From Antribacter gilvus (GTDB taxonomy: Bacteria > Actinomycetota > Actinomycetes > Actinomycetales > Cellulomonadaceae), in the NCBI RefSeq assembly GCF_003946865.1, contig NZ_QXTH01000001.1, positions 620,001 through 684,000 of the forward strand: a stretch of DNA of 64,000 bases. Reading direction: 5' to 3'. Numbering within the stretch: the first letter of the stretch is position 1; each line of letters opens with the position of its first letter. Positions 61,331 to 64,000 of this stretch are shown piece after piece. The notes under the pieces are model-generated. The model was given only the letters and a program-made list of their open reading frames with translations, did no database searches and was not told the origin of the DNA. A program made the position numbers and the translations under genes.

Positions 61331-62179
61331 GTGCTCGAACCGCTGACCGTCTTCCTGGGCTCGATCGAGTCCTGGATCCTCGCCCTGGCGGCGTCGCCGT
61401 GGGTGTACCCGGCCATGTTCGGTTTCGCGACGATCGACGGGTTCTTCCCACCGCTCCCCAGCGAGTCCGTCGTCATCACCCTCACCGTCACGGCGCACAC
61501 GACGGGGACACCGATCCTGCCGCTCGTGCTCCTCATGGCCGCGGCGGGTGCCTGGGTCGGCGACATCATCGCGTACCACATCGGCCGGGCGATCGGCACG
61601 GAGCGCGTCCCCTTCCTCCGGGGGCCGCGCGGGCGCAAGGCTGTCGCGTGGGCGGAGCGGGCCTTGTCCCGGCGAGCCGCGTCGTTCATCCTCGCTGCCC
61701 GCTACATCCCGATCGGCCGCGTGGCCGTGAACATGACCGCTGGGGCCGTCGGCTTCCCGCGCAGGCGCTTCGTCGGCATCGCCGCCGTGGCCGCCGTCAT
61801 GTGGGCCATCTACTCCATGCTGATCGGTCTGGTCGCCGCCGAGTGGCTGGGCCACGAGAACACGCTGCTGGCGATCGTGTTCGGGGTCGTCCTCGGCGTC
61901 TCGCTCGGCTTCGTGGTCGACAAGGTCGTCATGCGGCTCTCCCGGCGCCAGGGCACGCCGGACGGCGACCAGCCCGAGGCCGACCAGCGCGACGCCCAGG
62001 ACACGCCCGACGCCGAGGACCAGGCCGAAGCCGCCGTCGGCACACCGGACGCCGCGGCCGGCACACCGGACGCCGCGGCCGGCACATCGGACGCCGCGGC
62101 CGGCGCCCGCGTGCCCGTGCCCACGAGGGGCGACGGTCCGGCGTCGGGCACAAGCGGCGGGGACCTCGCGGCCGGCTAG
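61331..62179 (+). CDS. DedA-family membrane protein
   Basis: 282 residues. The conserved core (about 15-205) has [31 protein letters not shown], the Arg motif [20 protein letters not shown] and several membrane helices. DedA proteins are linked to lipid-carrier recycling and membrane homeostasis, acting at the cell membrane. A hydrophilic tail (about 210-282) contains three tandem 7-residue repeats. The GTG at 61331 follows CGAGG; an in-frame TTG at 61301 has no such site. Confidence 0.88.
   Translation: MLEPLTVFLGSIESWILALAASPWVYPAMFGFATIDGFFPPLPSESVVITLTVTAHTTGTPILPLVLLMAAAGAWVGDIIAYHIGRAIGTERVPFLRGPRGRKAVAWAERALSRRAASFILAARYIPIGRVAVNMTAGAVGFPRRRFVGIAAVAAVMWAIYSMLIGLVAAEWLGHENTLLAIVFGVVLGVSLGFVVDKVVMRLSRRQGTPDGDQPEADQRDAQDTPDAEDQAEAAVGTPDAAAGTPDAAAGTSDAAAGARVPVPTRGDGPASGTSGGDLAAG
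62039..62101 (+). repeat. Three 21-bp tandem repeats in the DedA tail
   Basis: Units at 62039-62059, 62060-62080 and 62081-62101 are identical except for one base in the third, encoding [14 protein letters not shown] and GTSDAAA. In-frame copy-number change would be tolerated in this tail. Confidence 0.9.
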
Positions 62180-63168
62180 AGCTTGCGGAGCCGCACCCGC
62201 TGCACCGTGTGGTCCGAGCCCTTGGTGAGGACCAGCGTGGCCCGCCCCCGGGTGGGGAGGATGTTGTGCTCCAGGTTCGGGGCGTTGATGGACTCCCAGA
62301 TGGAGAGAGCGCGTGCGGTCGCCTGCTCGTCCGTGAGGTCGGCGTAGCGGCGGAAGTACGACTCCGGCCGCGTGAAGGCCGTGCGGCGGAGCTCGAGAAA
62401 GCGGTCGACGTACCACTGCCGGATGTTGCGGGTCCGGGCGTCGACGTAGATCGAGAAGTCGAAGAAGTCGCTGACCGCGACGGTCGTCTCGTCCACGGCG
62501 CTCGGGCGCGCCGGCTGCAGCACGTTGAGACCCTCGACGATCAGGACGTCCGGCTTGCGCACCACGACCTCCTCGCCCGGGACGATGTCGTAGGAGACGT
62601 GCGAGTACACGGGCGCCCGGACCTCCGACTGCCCGGCCTTGATGCGGGACAGGAAGCGGATCAGCGCACGCCGGTCGTACGACTCGGGGAAGCCCTTGCG
62701 CTCCATGAGCCCGCGCCGGGAGAGCTCGGCGTTCGGGTAGAGGAAGCCGTCCGTGGTGACCAGCTCGACGCGGGGCGTCTCGGGCCAGCGGGCCAGCATC
62801 TCCCGCAGCACGCGGGCGGTCGTCGACTTGCCGACGGCGACGGAACCGGCGACGCCGATCACGTACGGGGTGCGGGGCGGGTCCTCGCGCAGGAACGTCG
62901 ACGTGGCCTCGTGGAGGCTCGTCGTCGCGTTCACGTACAGGTTGAGCAGGCGCGACAGCGGGCGGTACACCGCGTCGACCTCGGCGAGGTCGATCGGGTC
63001 GCCGAGGCCGCGCAGGCGGGTGACGTCATCGTCGGTCAGCGGGAGGGGCGTGGACGCGGAGAGCTTGCTCCATGCCGCCCGGTCGAGGTCCACGTACGGG
63101 GACGCCGGGGCGAGGGACAGGAGGTGCTCGCCGACGTCCGTGCCGGAGAACTGGGAGACCACCTGCAT
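62176..63168 (-). CDS. coaA: Pantothenate kinase, type I
   Basis: 330 residues. P-loop [17 protein letters not shown] (Walker A 108-116), [25 protein letters not shown] and [10 protein letters not shown] are typical of bacterial CoaA. It phosphorylates pantothenate in the first step of CoA synthesis and is usually inhibited by CoA. The ATG at 63168 gives the normal length. The 3' end overlaps the DedA stop by 4 bp on the opposite strand. Confidence 0.96.
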   Translation of the reverse strand: MQVVSQFSGTDVGEHLLSLAPASPYVDLDRAAWSKLSASTPLPLTDDDVTRLRGLGDPIDLAEVDAVYRPLSRLLNLYVNATTSLHEATSTFLREDPPRTPYVIGVAGSVAVGKSTTARVLREMLARWPETPRVELVTTDGFLYPNAELSRRGLMERKGFPESYDRRALIRFLSRIKAGQSEVRAPVYSHVSYDIVPGEEVVVRKPDVLIVEGLNVLQPARPSAVDETTVAVSDFFDFSIYVDARTRNIRQWYVDRFLELRRTAFTRPESYFRRYADLTDEQATARALSIWESINAPNLEHNILPTRGRATLVLTKGSDHTVQRVRLRKL

Positions 63169-63225
63169 GATTCTGCCGTACGTGGCGCTGTGTCCTGCGT
63201 CATGGGGCGGTGGCAGGCACCCGGC

Positions 63226-63231
63226 TAGACT
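63226..63231 (+). promoter_or_regulatory. -10 element of glmS (leaderless)
   Basis: TAGACT lies seven bases before the ATG at 63239, so the transcript should begin at or near the A of the start codon. No Shine-Dalgarno site is present. Confidence 0.55.
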
Positions 63232-63238
63232 CTGCCGC

Positions 63239-64000
63239 ATGTGTGGGATCGTCGGATATACAGGTCTAGGTCAGGGCGCGGCCGGTGGCGTCGCGACGCC
63301 GTCGCGTACGCCGTTGGACGTCGCGCTCGAGGGCCTTCGCCGGCTGGAGTACCGGGGGTACGACTCCGCGGGCGTCGCGCTCGTCGCGCCCGGGTTCGAG
63401 CGGGTGGCCACCGCCAAGAAGGCGGGCAAGCTGGCGAACCTCATCGAGGAGGTGGACCTTCATCCGCTGCCTGACGCGACGGCGGCGATCGGTCACACCC
63501 GCTGGGCCACGCACGGCGGCCCCACGGACACCAACGCGCACCCGCACCTCGCCGACGGCGACCGGCTCGCCGTCATCCACAACGGCATCGTCGAGAACTT
63601 CGCCCTCCTGAAGCAGGAGCTCCTCGCCGACGGCGTGACGTTCCACTCCGAGACCGACACGGAGGTCGCGGCGCAGCTCATCGCCAAGGCCTACCGGGAG
63701 ACCGGCAACCTCACCGCCGCGATGGGCGTCGCCGCCCGCCGGCTCCACGGCACCTTTACCCTGCTCGCCGTGCACGCCGACGTCCCCGACACCGTCGTGG
63801 GCGCGCGGCACGACTCGCCGCTCGTGGTCGGGCTGGGCGAGGGCGAGAACTTCCTCGGCTCGGACGTCGCCGCGTTCATCGCGCACACGCACGAGGCGCT
63901 CGAGCTCGGCCAGGACCAGATCGTCACGATCACGCCCACCTCGGTGGCCGTGACCGACTTCGACGGCAACCCCGCCGAGGCCAAGCGCTTCACGGTGGAC
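63239..64000 (+). CDS. glmS: Glutamine-fructose-6-phosphate aminotransferase (3' end outside the window)
   Basis: 254 residues are visible, the complete glutaminase domain and the start of the linker. Cys2 (MCGIVGYTG) becomes the N-terminal nucleophile; [22 protein letters not shown] and the [10 protein letters not shown] loop are conserved. The isomerase domains lie beyond the edge. It makes glucosamine-6-phosphate, the substrate of GlmM nearby, for cell-wall synthesis. Divergent from coaA. Confidence 0.97.
   Translation, partial: MCGIVGYTGLGQGAAGGVATPSRTPLDVALEGLRRLEYRGYDSAGVALVAPGFERVATAKKAGKLANLIEEVDLHPLPDATAAIGHTRWATHGGPTDTNAHPHLADGDRLAVIHNGIVENFALLKQELLADGVTFHSETDTEVAAQLIAKAYRETGNLTAAMGVAARRLHGTFTLLAVHADVPDTVVGARHDSPLVVGLGEGENFLGSDVAAFIAHTHEALELGQDQIVTITPTSVAVTDFDGNPAEAKRFTVD

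Overview
The window is a high-GC stretch of an actinobacterial chromosome. Informational genes fill most of it, in the order tRNA-Trp, secE, nusG, rplK, rplA, then rplJ, rplL, rpoB, rpoC, rpsL, rpsG, fusA, tuf, the S10/spc/alpha ribosomal clusters with secY, adk, map and infA, then rplQ, truA, rplM, rpsI and glmM. Frequent GTG/TTG starts, several probable leaderless genes, zinc-type rpsN and rpmJ, and no rpsD between rpsK and rpoA fit Actinomycetota. A secreted cellulose-type LPMO and a GH18 chitinase, both with long Thr-Pro linkers and binding modules, suggest a Micrococcales polymer degrader close to Cellulosimicrobium, Isoptericola or Promicromonospora. The genus is inferred.

Layout. 1-2.6 kb: a partial LacI-type regulator divergent from an MFS transporter. 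2.7-8.3 kb: AA10 LPMO, murB, an L,D-transpeptidase lipoprotein, an adenosine-deaminase-like enzyme and a small secreted transglycosylase-like protein. 8.3-11.9 kb: a minus-strand operon of ABC ATPase, ABC-2 permease, histidine kinase and response regulator. 12.1-14.9 kb: tRNA-Trp, secE, nusG, rplK, rplA. 15.0-16.4 kb: chitinase on the minus strand. 16.6-25.1 kb: an accessory module. 25.1-39.0 kb: rplJ to tuf. 39.0-55.8 kb: the S10/spc/alpha ribosomal superoperon. 55.9-64 kb: a PpgK-like ROK kinase, truA, a DUF5709-type gene beside a 91-bp tandem repeat, rplM-rpsI, glmM, a DedA protein, coaA and the start of glmS.

The most unusual part is 16.6-25.1 kb. It splits the normally contiguous rplKA and rplJL genes and contains an ECF-like sigma factor, an overlapping small cytosolic protein with a carboxypeptidase-regulatory-like C-terminus, a subtilisin-family (S8) protease without a signal peptide, and two tandem TPR-CHAT (caspase-like) proteins with intact His/Cys dyads. 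It looks like a self-contained proteolytic sensing or conflict system with its own sigma factor. Base composition falls sharply from the middle of the S8 gene to the middle of the first CHAT gene and then recovers, as expected if that block had been replaced by recombination.

How the genes work together: MurB, GlmM, GlmS, the L,D-transpeptidase and the transglycosylase-like protein all belong to cell-wall precursor synthesis or remodelling. LPMO and chitinase release sugars from polysaccharides. The ribosomal, RNA-polymerase, translocase and translation-factor genes form the growth core and carry a strong promoter, an L10-type attenuation leader and many long hairpin terminators.
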